The notes under the pieces: generated by a model
What the model saw: the letters and a program-made list of their open reading frames with translations, nothing else
Told to the model about the DNA's origin: nothing
Databases searched by the model: none
Translations under genes and position numbers: made by a program
Shown: piece after piece, positions 17,498-26,845 of the stretch
Position numbering within the stretch: the stretch's first letter is position 1
Layout: each line of letters begins with the position of its first letter
Source of the DNA: Muribaculaceae bacterium
GTDB lineage: Bacteria > Bacteroidota > Bacteroidia > Bacteroidales > Muribaculaceae
Length of the DNA stretch: 40,472 nucleotides
Direction: 5' to 3'
NCBI GenBank assembly: GCA_009775355.1
Contig: VSPN01000023.1
Coordinates: forward strand, 1 to 40,472

Positions 17498-18625
17498 TTA
17501 TTTTTTCTGAAACACACGCAGGTAGTCCACTTCCATCACGGCGGGGAGACAGGACTCGTCCACACCCATGGCACCGCCCCAGTCGCCGCCCCATGCCAGA
17601 TTGAAGATGGGGTAGAATGCGCGGGTGAAGGGCCATGTCGAGATGTTTCCCTTGCTGTCGTTGGCGAAATTGAGAAGCATCTTGCCGTCGACATACGTGC
17701 GGATATAGTCTTCGGTCCATTCGAGGCGGTAGATATGGAAGTCTGCCTGTGCGCCGGGAGTGAGCCGCTCGGCGGTTTTCTGGGTCCCGATCATGTGGTT
17801 GTAGGCCTCGCAGTGGATCGACGATGAAGTGTATTCCGGATTATATCCGACCTCCTCCATTATGTCGATCTCTCCGCACTTCGGCCAGGGGGTGACGCTC
17901 CAGTCGTTGTTGACGGGCATCATCCAGAAAGCGGGCCAAGTGCCTTTCCCTTTCGGGAGCTTTATGCTTGCCTCGAAAATTCCGTATTTCCAGCCCGAAT
18001 TGAGGTGTGCGTATATGCGCCCGGAGCAAATCTTGCCGTCGGCAGCCTTGAAGCAGTTGATCTTGAGCGTACCGTCGCTTACTTCGGTGACAAGTTTGCC
18101 GTCGTAGGCGGTGTTGACATAGGTCTGAAGCTCGTTGTTGACCCATCCCGGCCCCTGCACCTCATGTGTCCAGTCGGAACGGTTGAGCTCGACACCGTCG
18201 AACTCGTCGTTCCATACAAGCTCATGGCCTTCGGGAACCTTGATCGACGGGTCGGCCGGCGCGGGTTTCTTCCCTTTCTGGGTCACCGTCACCCTGGTGC
18301 GGGATGCTCCGCTCTGAAGGGTTACAGATCCGGTGCGGTCAGTGCGGCCTGTGTTCGGCTCGACAGTCAGTTCCACCTTGCCGTCGCGTTCGAGCGTGTT
18401 TGATTTTTTTATCTTGATCCATGAGTCGGAGGCTGCCGCGTCCCATTCGCCGGGAGCTGAAAAAGTGAAAGAGGCAGTTCCGCCGTCGGAATTGAAGTCG
18501 AAAGAATCGGTCGATACGCTGATCGTGCCGGAGGGAGACGGTTCGTTGTCGTCATCACCGTCACCGCATGATGTCATGAAGAGAGGAATGAGCAGAGAGG
18601 CGAGAAAAAGCGGGAGAAATTTCAT
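17498..18625 (-). CDS. GH16 endo-beta-glucanase lipoprotein with BACON domain
   Basis: A 375-residue surface lipoprotein. The start at 18625 (four codons inside the longest frame) puts the lipobox LFMTSC with Cys20 at the usual distance. An acidic linker (GDGDDDNEP) of the kind that accompanies surface export follows. A BACON domain spans about 33-117 and a family 16 catalytic domain about 130-375. The catalytic motif is EIDIMEE (Glu252, Asp254, Glu257), the laminarinase/lichenase form. It would cut beta-1,3- or mixed-linkage beta-glucan at the cell surface into oligosaccharides for SusC/SusD import. It follows a 134-base gap holding a terminator-like hairpin. Confidence 0.93.
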   Translation of the reverse strand: MKFLPLFLASLLIPLFMTSCGDGDDDNEPSPSGTISVSTDSFDFNSDGGTASFTFSAPGEWDAAASDSWIKIKKSNTLERDGKVELTVEPNTGRTDRTGSVTLQSGASRTRVTVTQKGKKPAPADPSIKVPEGHELVWNDEFDGVELNRSDWTHEVQGPGWVNNELQTYVNTAYDGKLVTEVSDGTLKINCFKAADGKICSGRIYAHLNSGWKYGIFEASIKLPKGKGTWPAFWMMPVNNDWSVTPWPKCGEIDIMEEVGYNPEYTSSSIHCEAYNHMIGTQKTAERLTPGAQADFHIYRLEWTEDYIRTYVDGKMLLNFANDSKGNISTWPFTRAFYPIFNLAWGGDWGGAMGVDESCLPAVMEVDYLRVFQKK

Positions 18626-18669
18626 TTCAGAATTCAATGTCAGGTTAACAGGACTCGATGTAATGATGG

Positions 18670-18714
18670 AAAAATTGGGGCGGACGCCCGGACACGCTGT
18701 CCGCGCGTCCGCCC
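18670..18714 (-). terminator. Intra-operon terminator or attenuator
   Basis: Outer arms 18678-18687 and 18705-18714 (10 bp), then an almost continuous inner stem 18689-18694 and 18698-18703. On the minus strand it is followed by CCAATTTTT. It lies between the glycan-binding protein and GH16 and could reduce read-through into the enzyme genes. Confidence 0.65.
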
Positions 18715-18759
18715 GGTCTGGTTCTCACTTCTGTGAGACAGAGTGCGTCACAGGCATTA

Positions 18760-20160
18760 TCAGTCGTGATGCACCTGCAGGATTATGTCGCTCACGGTCA
18801 CCTCGGTGCCGGCCGGACAAGTTCCGAAGTCAAAGAACAGAGATACAGCATGCATGGCGGCACCCTCGGCGGGAGTCACTTTAGTACGCCAGAACTTGTT
18901 GGGTCCTGCCGAAATAGCCTGTTCGTCGGCGAAGAAGAAGTTGCCGTCATGCTTTGTGTCACCCTCGTCGGTCTGCACGAGCTTGAACATCACGGCGGGG
19001 ATGTCGGTGTTCGATTCCATGCGGCACATGAAGTCATACTCCACGGTCGGGTCGGGAATCACGATGTCGGTGTTGAGGGCCACCTGTGCCTGCCAGCGGT
19101 CGGGAGCAGCTTCGGGCAGGGTGATGGTGTATGTACCGTCACCGTTGTCGGTGAATCCCGGGTCGGCGATCTGCGCCCAGTCCGGAGCGTAATAGAACGA
19201 CGGAGTGTAGCTGAAAGCCGAGAACAGGTTGTCGGCGCTGTCGAGAGCCACCCATACGGGTTCCTGATCGGTCTGGATCTCGGGCAGCACTGTGCCGTCG
19301 TCGTCGGAATGCTTCTTGAGCACGATGTTCTCGATGACGATCTCGATGCCTGCGGGGTTACCGCCGAAATCGAACGTATAGACGAGGTTGTTCATGTCGA
19401 CGGCGGCTTCGAGACCGCTGAAGAAGAACGCAGCCGGTTCGCCAGCCGAGACACTTATCTTCTGGCTGCAGAAGAATGAATGGCCGTCGTCATCGTCGCC
19501 GTCAGGATGGATCTTCATTGTGATGTTGCTCATGTCCTGGCTTGCAGTCACGATCACCGAGCCGTCGTAGAGCTCTCCCTGCGGCAACGAGATGTCGGTG
19601 CCGACATGCATCTGCGCCTGCCACTGCTCGCTTGTAGCCTCGGGGAGAGTGAGAGTGAACGTATCGCCGTCGAATGAACACGCGGGATCGGCTATCTGCG
19701 CCCAGCCCGGAGCATAGAAGAAGCTGTTGATGTGGCGTTCGGCCTTGGTCCAGAGGTTGAACTCGCTGTCATACACGAAACCTCCGAATCCGTTCATCTG
19801 GGTCTTGTCGATGTGGAATGTCTTGGTGATGGTGCCCTGGCTGATGCCGTTGCCATTGCCGATCTTTACTTCCACGCTGTAGTCACCGGCTTTGCGGTAA
19901 TAGCGGTTGAACGTCATGTTCGACGAGTAACTCTTGCCGTCGATGATCCAGACAGGATACACGCCCTTGCCTGTGAACTCGAAATAGGCGGTGTTCGTCT
20001 CCTGGTCTACCGAGATCCTGACATCGTCGACATATGCCGATGCCTCGGGAACTCCGTTGATGTCGACATTATAGTAGTCGTCTTCCGAGCATGATGTGAC
20101 CAGCACTGGAGCCGACACGGCCATCATGGCCAGGAAAAGAGATTTTATATGCTGTTTCAT
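18760..20160 (-). CDS. Surface glycan-binding lipoprotein (SGBP)
   Basis: A 466-residue lipoprotein with lipobox VLVTSC (Cys24) and an acidic stretch after it (SEDDYYN). A PKD-like domain (about 35-115) precedes two tandem homologous modules, about 125-290 and 305-466. Each contains a near-identical core: SFFYAPGWAQIADP with LTLPEATSEQWQAQ in the first, SFYYAPDWAQIADP with ITLPEAAPDRWQAQ in the second. The conserved Trp and Tyr residues suggest two glycan-binding faces. It sits 12 bases after susD, the usual SGBP position in a polysaccharide locus, and would help SusC/SusD hold the glycan at the surface. Confidence 0.85.
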   Translation of the reverse strand: MKQHIKSLFLAMMAVSAPVLVTSCSEDDYYNVDINGVPEASAYVDDVRISVDQETNTAYFEFTGKGVYPVWIIDGKSYSSNMTFNRYYRKAGDYSVEVKIGNGNGISQGTITKTFHIDKTQMNGFGGFVYDSEFNLWTKAERHINSFFYAPGWAQIADPACSFDGDTFTLTLPEATSEQWQAQMHVGTDISLPQGELYDGSVIVTASQDMSNITMKIHPDGDDDDGHSFFCSQKISVSAGEPAAFFFSGLEAAVDMNNLVYTFDFGGNPAGIEIVIENIVLKKHSDDDGTVLPEIQTDQEPVWVALDSADNLFSAFSYTPSFYYAPDWAQIADPGFTDNGDGTYTITLPEAAPDRWQAQVALNTDIVIPDPTVEYDFMCRMESNTDIPAVMFKLVQTDEGDTKHDGNFFFADEQAISAGPNKFWRTKVTPAEGAAMHAVSLFFDFGTCPAGTEVTVSDIILQVHHD

Positions 20161-20172
20161 GATTTCCGGATA

Positions 20173-21690
20173 TTAATAGGGGTTTTGGGTGAGAGTGCCC
20201 TGCGCGCGGTCGATCTCGCTCTGCGGTATGGGCAGGTGTTTCTTGTTGGCGGTCCAGCTGTTGGTGCGGTATCCGTATTGGTCGGGAACGAGCACGGATG
20301 CTGCCTTGTCGGTGCGGATGAGGTCCCAGTAGCGTTTGCCTTCGCCCACGAACTCGAGACGGCGCTCATTGATGATGTTGTCGATCGTTGCCTCGACCTC
20401 GCTCTGCAGACCGGCGCGGTGACGCACATCGTTGATATATCTGCGTGCGTCGGCCATGTTTCCGCCGGTGTTTACGATAAGCTCGGCTGCGTTGAGCAGA
20501 GTCTCCGAATAGCGGTAGATTCGCCAGTTGTTGTTGTAGTTGAGCTCACCAGACGCCACCTGTCCGGCGTTGCCGTCGGCACGTGCCGAATACTTCTGGA
20601 GGAAGAAGCCGAAATCCTGATAGCGCTTGTTGTATGTGCCGTCGAAGTCTCGCACGTCCCAGCAGGTGGCGGCGCGTCGGGCGTCGTCGGCCGAGAACAT
20701 CTCATAGGTCTCAAGACGCAGCGGGCAGAATCCCCAGCCGGTGTTGTGGCCGTCCTGGCCGCTGGGCCAGTTGTTGGGGCTGATCAGAGTCGGGAGCACG
20801 GTGCCGCCTGCAAGCAGGGGCGCGCCCCAGTCGCGAGAGGCGTTTTCCGAGATGTAGTTGATCTCGTAGATCGACTCGGAGCACCATTCGCCTGACTCCT
20901 CGAAGATGCCTGCATAGTCTGTGGCGAGCGAGTAGTCGGGAGAGTCGATGATCTCCTTCATATAGCGGAGGGCGGTTGGATAACGCTCCGTGTCGCGCTG
21001 ATACATCACGATCTCCGCATAGAGCATATATGCCATGGCTGTGGTGATGCGTCCGTAGGTGGCCGCGTTACCCTTGAAGGGGAGGGCGTCGAGAGCGATC
21101 GCATCCTCAAGATCCTTCACCATATAGCCGTAAAGTTCGTCGGCCGGTATCTGCGGTGCGATATAGGGTTCGGTCAGGTTCTCCTGATAGTAGGGCACGT
21201 TACCGTAGAATTTCCAGAGCCAGTTGGCATAAAAGGCGCGGAGCACGTATGCCTGAGCTTTCCATGAGGCTATGTCGGCGTCAGTGGCGCCCTCGATCTC
21301 GTTGTCAAGATAACCGAGCACGTCGTTGCAGCGTTTGATGCCGCTGAAGCCGTCGATCCAGATGCTGGTGATGACCTTGAGCGAGGTGGCCTCGTAGTTG
21401 GCCATGAGATGCCAGTTCTGGTTGTCGTTCTTGTCGGCACCTCCCACCCAGAAGTCGTCGGCCATGATGTCGGCCATAAGGGTGAAGGGTTCATAGTTGC
21501 CCATGCTCCAGTCGGTCCAGTGCATCGGGTCGTAGGCGGCCACCACAGCCTCCTCGAGATGCGCTTTGGTCGAGAAGTATTCGGAAGCGTCCTCCTGTGT
21601 GGGGGAGGTGACACTCAGGAAATCGTCGCCGCACGAGGTCATCATCAGTCCGAGAAGCGCGACTCCCAGCGATTTATATATTGCTTTCAT
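20173..21690 (-). CDS. susD: SusD-like outer-membrane lipoprotein
   Basis: A 505-residue RagB/SusD-family glycan-binding lipoprotein. The lipobox is LMMTSC (Cys20), followed by GDDFL. The N-terminal TPR-like helical part includes the family pattern DVLGYLDNEIEGATDADIASWKAQAYVLRAFY (shown here as D-x-LGYLDN ... AQAYVLRA). The C-terminal region has NERRLEFVGEGKRYWDLIR, the family's most conserved stretch, and ends LPIPQSEIDRAQGTLTQNPY. It forms the lid over the SusC barrel and binds the incoming beta-glucan oligosaccharide. It is 36 bases after susC and in the same operon. Confidence 0.96.
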   Translation of the reverse strand: MKAIYKSLGVALLGLMMTSCGDDFLSVTSPTQEDASEYFSTKAHLEEAVVAAYDPMHWTDWSMGNYEPFTLMADIMADDFWVGGADKNDNQNWHLMANYEATSLKVITSIWIDGFSGIKRCNDVLGYLDNEIEGATDADIASWKAQAYVLRAFYANWLWKFYGNVPYYQENLTEPYIAPQIPADELYGYMVKDLEDAIALDALPFKGNAATYGRITTAMAYMLYAEIVMYQRDTERYPTALRYMKEIIDSPDYSLATDYAGIFEESGEWCSESIYEINYISENASRDWGAPLLAGGTVLPTLISPNNWPSGQDGHNTGWGFCPLRLETYEMFSADDARRAATCWDVRDFDGTYNKRYQDFGFFLQKYSARADGNAGQVASGELNYNNNWRIYRYSETLLNAAELIVNTGGNMADARRYINDVRHRAGLQSEVEATIDNIINERRLEFVGEGKRYWDLIRTDKAASVLVPDQYGYRTNSWTANKKHLPIPQSEIDRAQGTLTQNPY

Positions 21691-21726
21691 ATAATGTTCT
21701 GAATATTGGTTAAATGAGGTTTGGTA

Positions 21727-24700
21727 TTAGAACTCGATGTTGAAGCCGACAGTCCATGTGCGTGCCTGCGGATAGACACCGAAGTCGATGCCGTTGGTGT
21801 TGTCGGATCCTGATGAGATCTCGGGGTCGTAGCCGTGGTATTTCGACCATGTGGCGAGATTCTCGACAGCTACGAAGATGCGGAACTTCTGGACGCCGAT
21901 CTTGCGGGTGATATCCTGTGGAAGCATGTATCCGAGCTGCATGTTCTTTAGGCGCAGGAAGCTGCCGTCGTAGATGTAGAGGTCGGAGCTCTGCCAGTTG
22001 TAACCGTCGCCGGTCACGTATCGGGGCACGGAGTTGGAAGTGCCTTCACCTGTCCAGCGGTCGAGCATCCATGAGGGGAGGTTGACCGAACGGGCGTCGA
22101 CGCGGCGGGTGGCGTCATAGATGTCGACATCGGCCACACCCTGGAAGAACATGCTGAAGTCGATGCCTTTCCAAGCGAGAGTAAGGTTGGCTCCGTATGT
22201 CCAGCGGGGGCTTCCGTAACCGATCATTGTGCGGTCGTCTTCGTTGATCTCGCCGTTGCCGTCGACATCGACATAGCGAACGTCGCCGGGCACGAGCGAT
22301 GTGCCGTACTGTGAGTTATAGGCGTTTGCCTCGGCCATGTTCTGGATGATGCCGTCGGTGCGGTATCCGTAGAAGTAGGGATAGGGAAGACCGTTCTCGG
22401 CGCGGAGGATTGTGCCTACGCCCTGGAATGAGTCGAGGTTGGCCCATCCCTGCTCGTTGCCGTAGGCCACGAGCTTGTTGCGCAGATATGAGGCGTTGAC
22501 GCCTACATTGACAGTCAGCTCGTTGAAGAAGGTCTGGCGGTATCCGAGGTCGAACTCAAGACCCCAGTTGCGCATCTTGCCGACGTTTCCGAAAGGTATC
22601 GACTCTCCGACATACTGCGGGAGCGACATAGTCATGAGTATGCCGTGTGTGTTCTTGAGGAACCAGTCGGCGGTAAATGTGATCTTGTTCTGCAGGAATC
22701 CGAGGTCGATGCCGACGTCGGTCGATTCAGACTCTTCCCAGCGCAGGTCGGGGTTGGCGAGCTGCGATGGCTTGGTGCCGATGACGATCGAGCCGGGATT
22801 TCCGAAGATGGCGTTGTTGTTGGTCGAGGTCAGGGCGACATACTGGAAGTTACCGATGTTCTCGTTACCGTTCTTACCCCACGATGCGCGGACCTTGAGG
22901 TTGTTGAGCCAGTCGAGCGAGCTTTCCATGAACTTCTCGTTCATTACGTTCCAGCCGACAGACACAGAGGGGAAAGTGGCCCAGTGGTTGTTGGATCCGA
23001 AGCGGCTTGATCCGTCGCGGCGCACGGTGGCCTGGATCATGTAGCGCGAGTCGTAGTCGTAGCTTACGCGGGCGAAATATGATGCAAGTCTCGACTTGGC
23101 CTGAGGAGCGCCCCAGGCGGTCATGTCGCCGTCGGCTGCAAGACCGGTCGATGCGTCGATATAGGGACGGTTGTAGTTGGTGATGTGGTTGCGCGAGCCG
23201 CCCAGATAGTAGCCGCTGCTCTCCTTGGCCGACTGGCCGAGGATGACGCTGAACGTGTGCTCGGCTATAGTCTTGTCGTAAGAGAGAAGATTCTCGATCT
23301 GCCATACGAGGCCGCGCTCGCTTGTGGAGACTGCCGTGGAGTGGTCGGTCGACTGGCCGTCGCGCAGATAGTAGATCGGAGTGTAGCCGTCATAGCCCCA
23401 GAACGAGAGGTCGGCGCCGTAGCTGACACGGTAGTGAAGGTTGTCCCATATCTGGAGGTCGCCTATGAAGTTGCCGACGAACTTGTGGCTCCAGTTCCGG
23501 TTGCCCGGGAGCATAAGGTTGGCAATCGGGTTGCTCATCTCCTGGAAGTTGCCGAATGCGGTGGGCACCATGACGAGGCGTCCGTCGGGCCCGTACATGG
23601 GCACGTAGCCCGACTGGCCTGAAAGATAGCCGAGCTGTGCCGCTTCTTCGGCGCTTCCCGGTTCAAGATAGGGAGTCAGGATAGGCGACATGGCCAGTGC
23701 GGATCCGAGCGGAGAACCCCATGTGGAGTTGGTCTCGATGCCGCGGCTCTTGATGCGGGTGTAGGCGAGGTTGGTCTGGAGAGTGGCCTTGTTAAGCCAT
23801 GTGCGCTCCGATGACTTGTCGAACAGGGTCACGCCCACGTTCGAGCGGAGAGAGAAGCGCTGGTAGTCGGAGCGGTCGAAGTTGCCGCCCACGATACCCT
23901 CCTGGTCGTAATAGCCGAGCGAGAAGAGATAGTTGACACTTTTTGTGCCGCCGCTGACGGAGAACTGGTGGTTCATCACCGGAGCGTCGTTGTTGAACAC
24001 GAGATCCTGCCAGTCTGTGCCCGTGCCGTAGGAAGCGGGGTCGGCATATATGGGTGCGAGGCCCGAGTTGATCGCGCCCTCGTTCATCATCATGGCGTAT
24101 TCGCTTGCGTTGAGCACCTTGCGCTTCTTGGCCACGCTCTGCCAGCCATAGCTGAAGTCATAGGTGACCTTGGTCTTGCCTTCCTTACCCTGTTTGGTGG
24201 TGACGAGCACGACGCCGTTGGCCGCACGCGCACCGTAGACAGCGCCGGAGGCCGCGTCCTTGAGCACTTCGATCGACGCGATGTCGGCGGGATTGAGGTA
24301 GTCAAGTCCACCCTCGATCGGCATTCCGTCGACAATATAGAGAGGATCGGAGTTGTTGATTGTCCCGACGCCGCGGATGCGCACGCGGGCCGCCGCACCG
24401 GGCTGGCCAGACGAAGAGGTGACGGTCACACCCGATGCCAGACCTTTGAGCGCGTTGTCCATGCGCACAGGCGAGGTAAGTTCAAGCTCGTCGCTTCCCA
24501 CCTTCGAGATGGCGGCGGTCACGACGCTCTTCTTCTGCGTGCCGTAGCCGATTGCCACGACCTCGTCGAGCATGTTGGAGTTTTCTTTAAGGATAACGTT
24601 CATCTCGGGAGCGGCCTTGGCTTCCTGCTGCTCGTAGCCGACATAGCTGAAACGCATCACGGCGTTGTCGGAGACAGTGATGGAGAATCTGCCGTCGATG

Positions 24701-24873
24701 TCGGTCGATGTGCCTTTGGCTGTTCCTTTCTCAAGTACGGTTACGCCGATCAGCGGCTCACCCTGCGGGTCTGTGACGATGCCCTTCACGTCGATGTCGG
24801 CCCATGCACCCAGCGTGCAGGGAAGCATCAGCGTAAGAAAGGCCGCGAGACTCTTTGCTCTACTTTTTTCCAT
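21727..24873 (-). CDS. susC: SusC-like TonB-dependent transporter
   Basis: A 1048-residue SusC/RagA outer-membrane transporter. The signal peptide ends near LGAWA-D. A carboxypeptidase-D-like domain follows (about 28-95, GIVTDPQGEPLIGVTV and DIDGRFSI), then a TonB box region (MLDEVVAIGYG), the plug (about 115-225, with YIVDGMPIEGG and DAASGAVYGARAANGVVLVTT) and the 22-strand barrel ending in VGFNIEF. It imports glycan oligosaccharides captured by SusD and the SGBP, powered by TonB-ExbBD. First gene of the catabolic operon. The C-terminal aromatic residue is typical of a barrel insertion signal. Confidence 0.96.
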   Translation of the reverse strand: MEKSRAKSLAAFLTLMLPCTLGAWADIDVKGIVTDPQGEPLIGVTVLEKGTAKGTSTDIDGRFSITVSDNAVMRFSYVGYEQQEAKAAPEMNVILKENSNMLDEVVAIGYGTQKKSVVTAAISKVGSDELELTSPVRMDNALKGLASGVTVTSSSGQPGAAARVRIRGVGTINNSDPLYIVDGMPIEGGLDYLNPADIASIEVLKDAASGAVYGARAANGVVLVTTKQGKEGKTKVTYDFSYGWQSVAKKRKVLNASEYAMMMNEGAINSGLAPIYADPASYGTGTDWQDLVFNNDAPVMNHQFSVSGGTKSVNYLFSLGYYDQEGIVGGNFDRSDYQRFSLRSNVGVTLFDKSSERTWLNKATLQTNLAYTRIKSRGIETNSTWGSPLGSALAMSPILTPYLEPGSAEEAAQLGYLSGQSGYVPMYGPDGRLVMVPTAFGNFQEMSNPIANLMLPGNRNWSHKFVGNFIGDLQIWDNLHYRVSYGADLSFWGYDGYTPIYYLRDGQSTDHSTAVSTSERGLVWQIENLLSYDKTIAEHTFSVILGQSAKESSGYYLGGSRNHITNYNRPYIDASTGLAADGDMTAWGAPQAKSRLASYFARVSYDYDSRYMIQATVRRDGSSRFGSNNHWATFPSVSVGWNVMNEKFMESSLDWLNNLKVRASWGKNGNENIGNFQYVALTSTNNNAIFGNPGSIVIGTKPSQLANPDLRWEESESTDVGIDLGFLQNKITFTADWFLKNTHGILMTMSLPQYVGESIPFGNVGKMRNWGLEFDLGYRQTFFNELTVNVGVNASYLRNKLVAYGNEQGWANLDSFQGVGTILRAENGLPYPYFYGYRTDGIIQNMAEANAYNSQYGTSLVPGDVRYVDVDGNGEINEDDRTMIGYGSPRWTYGANLTLAWKGIDFSMFFQGVADVDIYDATRRVDARSVNLPSWMLDRWTGEGTSNSVPRYVTGDGYNWQSSDLYIYDGSFLRLKNMQLGYMLPQDITRKIGVQKFRIFVAVENLATWSKYHGYDPEISSGSDNTNGIDFGVYPQARTWTVGFNIEF

Positions 24874-24908
24874 TGAACATGATGTTAGATTGTTAAGATT
24901 TTATGGTG

Positions 24909-24916
24909 CAAAGATA
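24909..24916 (-). promoter_or_regulatory. susC -7 element
   Basis: TATCTTTG on the minus strand, an exact TAnnTTTG match 35 bases upstream of the susC start. No good -33 match is present at 19-21 bases, as expected for a promoter that needs an activator. Confidence 0.55.
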
Positions 24917-25033
24917 GCTGTATCTGTTTAAAGATTTTTTAGCAGGTAAAGGGGAAAGGTAAATTCGGTATTTGATCTGTTGCTTGATTTCCAGAGTTAT
25001 AGATATAGTTAATAATTGTAAATAGGTAAGATA

Positions 25034-25068
25034 AAAAACGCTCCCGGTTAAGCCTCGGAAGCGTTTTT
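25034..25068 (-). terminator. Terminator after SusR-like regulator
   Basis: Arms AAAAACGCT (25034-25042) and AGCGTTTTT (25060-25068) enclose a partly paired GC-rich loop. The stem ends in a T5 tract in either direction. It lies 28 bases past the regulator stop and separates it from susC. Confidence 0.7.
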
Positions 25069-25096
25069 ACGGCCCTCGATGAGCCATATGGGCATA

Positions 25097-26845
25097 TCAG
25101 AACGAGGGGCGTCCGAGCGCGCGCACCCTTGCGGCGAACTCCTCGCGGGGAACGGCGGCCTTGTTGCGAGTCCGCTGGCGGATGTTGTAGACAGTCTGAA
25201 CCGAGCAGTGCAGGAACTTGGCGATTCCGACGCTGTCGGTCACACCGAGCCGCACGAGCGCATAAACCCGAAGGTCGGAGGTGAGATGTCCGGGCGTGCG
25301 AGGCGCTATTCTCTCCTCAGGTCGGAGAAGAGTGTTGAAATCCTCGACGAAATCGGGGTAGATGCGGAGGAAGACATTGTCGAAGTTCGCGCAGAACTCC
25401 TTTATGTCGTCGGCCGACAGCTCGGGCGATCTGACGGTTCGGAGCGCATCGTCGAACTTCCGCTCCTTGAGCATGCGCAGCAGTTTCGAGCGGAAATCTT
25501 CCTGACGGGTGATATATCCGCTCAGAATCGAGAAGACATTGGCGATGTATTCCTCTTTGGTCTCGTTGCTTTCCGACAGCTCGCGTGCGTCGGCGCGGAC
25601 TGACTCGTACATCTCGGCAAGTTTGGAGTTGGCCACATCAAGTTCCTCGCGTATCGACTGGAGCTCGTTGACTCGTTCGCAGAGCTCAAGGTTGGCGTCA
25701 TTGAGTGTGGCTCGTGAATTTCGCAAAGCCCGGTTCTGGCGCGTTATCCAGAACACGGCTCCTGCCAGCACGGCGAGAAAAATTGCCAGCACGGCGAGAT
25801 AGAGCCTGTTCATGGCCGCCTGATGCTCCAGCCGCTCATGTATGGCCGACAGGGTCTGTTCCTGGATACGGGCAAGCTGACCGATCCGCACGCGGCTTTT
25901 GTAGTCGTTGGCGTAGGCTATGCAATAGTTGATATAGGAATTGGCATGTTCCAGATCACCGAGCTTGAGAAGAATGGCCGAGATCTCCTCGAGCGAGGCA
26001 ATCTCCTTGTTCGACGCCCTGACATCGGCCATTGCCGACAGCACGAGATACTTGAGCCGGTTCTCTTCGTCGCCCACACGCTCGTAAAGTTTCGAAAGCA
26101 TCCAGGCGTCCATGGCGTTTCCGCGGGTTTCATAGTCTGTGGAATCGACAATCCGCGACACCACCGAAATCGCTTTCCGGGCGTTCTCTCTGGTGTTGAG
26201 ATTGCTCCAGCCGGTGAGCCAGCAGTAGTTCGGATTGTCTGGACTTATATGCCGGGCCGTGGCCTGAAGCAGGCTGTCGACCATCTTGGAGTACATCTCC
26301 ATATCGCGCTCGACGCCCATGTACTGGTCGCGGTGGGTGGAGAGGAAAAGCATACGGTCGCAATATTTGAGGGCGAGTGTCGGCGGCAGCGAGTCTGGAT
26401 CTATGCGCCGCAGACTTTCGTTCGCCTCGTTGAGCAGACCGGTGGCCGAATATATATATGAACGGTTCAGTTCCATCTCGTTCACCAGATCCTGCCGTCC
26501 GAGTATTGATGCATATCTCTGCGCGCGGTCCACATATGCCATGGCCGAATCGGAGTCGTATGCGCAATACTCGTCGTAGAGAGAGGCTGCCGCCCAATAG
26601 CGGTGCTCGATGTCGGCTGCCTTGTTATAGTCGGCACGCAATCTGGAGAGACGGGCCTCCTTCTCACGTATAAAATCAGGAGTATTGACCAGAAGCGAGT
26701 CGAGGGCGGAAAGAAGTTGTCTGATCTCGGGCGAGATCGTATGACCTGAAGCTGCGGCCTTGCTCTTCTGAGGGAAAGAGAGGCACGCTACGGACAGGAG
26801 AAGAAAAAATCCGAAATGTCTTATGAATGTCAGGAGTCTTGTCAT
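25097..26845 (-). CDS. SusR-like TPR/membrane/HTH regulator (DUF6377)
   Basis: A 582-residue regulator. The signal/anchor segment is at residues 8-30. A helical TPR-like sensor region spans about 60-340 (YDEYCAYDSDSAMAYVDRA pattern), and one strong membrane segment lies near 346-366 (LYLAVLAIFLAVLAGAVFWI). A coiled coil follows (about 375-425), then a DUF6377-type C-terminal part with a helix-turn-helix ending near SVGIAKFLHCSVQTVYNIRQRTRNKA. This is the layout of SusR, the maltose-locus activator of Bacteroides, rather than of a hybrid two-component sensor. It lies immediately upstream of susC on the same strand and probably senses beta-glucan oligosaccharide in the periplasm and activates the locus. 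Confidence 0.87.
   Translation of the reverse strand: MTRLLTFIRHFGFFLLLSVACLSFPQKSKAAASGHTISPEIRQLLSALDSLLVNTPDFIREKEARLSRLRADYNKAADIEHRYWAAASLYDEYCAYDSDSAMAYVDRAQRYASILGRQDLVNEMELNRSYIYSATGLLNEANESLRRIDPDSLPPTLALKYCDRMLFLSTHRDQYMGVERDMEMYSKMVDSLLQATARHISPDNPNYCWLTGWSNLNTRENARKAISVVSRIVDSTDYETRGNAMDAWMLSKLYERVGDEENRLKYLVLSAMADVRASNKEIASLEEISAILLKLGDLEHANSYINYCIAYANDYKSRVRIGQLARIQEQTLSAIHERLEHQAAMNRLYLAVLAIFLAVLAGAVFWITRQNRALRNSRATLNDANLELCERVNELQSIREELDVANSKLAEMYESVRADARELSESNETKEEYIANVFSILSGYITRQEDFRSKLLRMLKERKFDDALRTVRSPELSADDIKEFCANFDNVFLRIYPDFVEDFNTLLRPEERIAPRTPGHLTSDLRVYALVRLGVTDSVGIAKFLHCSVQTVYNIRQRTRNKAAVPREEFAARVRALGRPSF

Larger units (their letters stand above)
24874..25096. other. 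susC upstream region
   Basis: 223 bases between the regulator's stop and susC. It holds a -7 element on the minus strand (24909-24916) and the regulator's terminator (25034-25068). The AT-rich block between them would be the place for regulator binding; no clear operator was recognised. Confidence 0.6.

Noticed and set aside
23968..24876. 302-codon open frame antisense to susC
   Set aside because: Antisense shadow of the plug region; no recognisable protein features.
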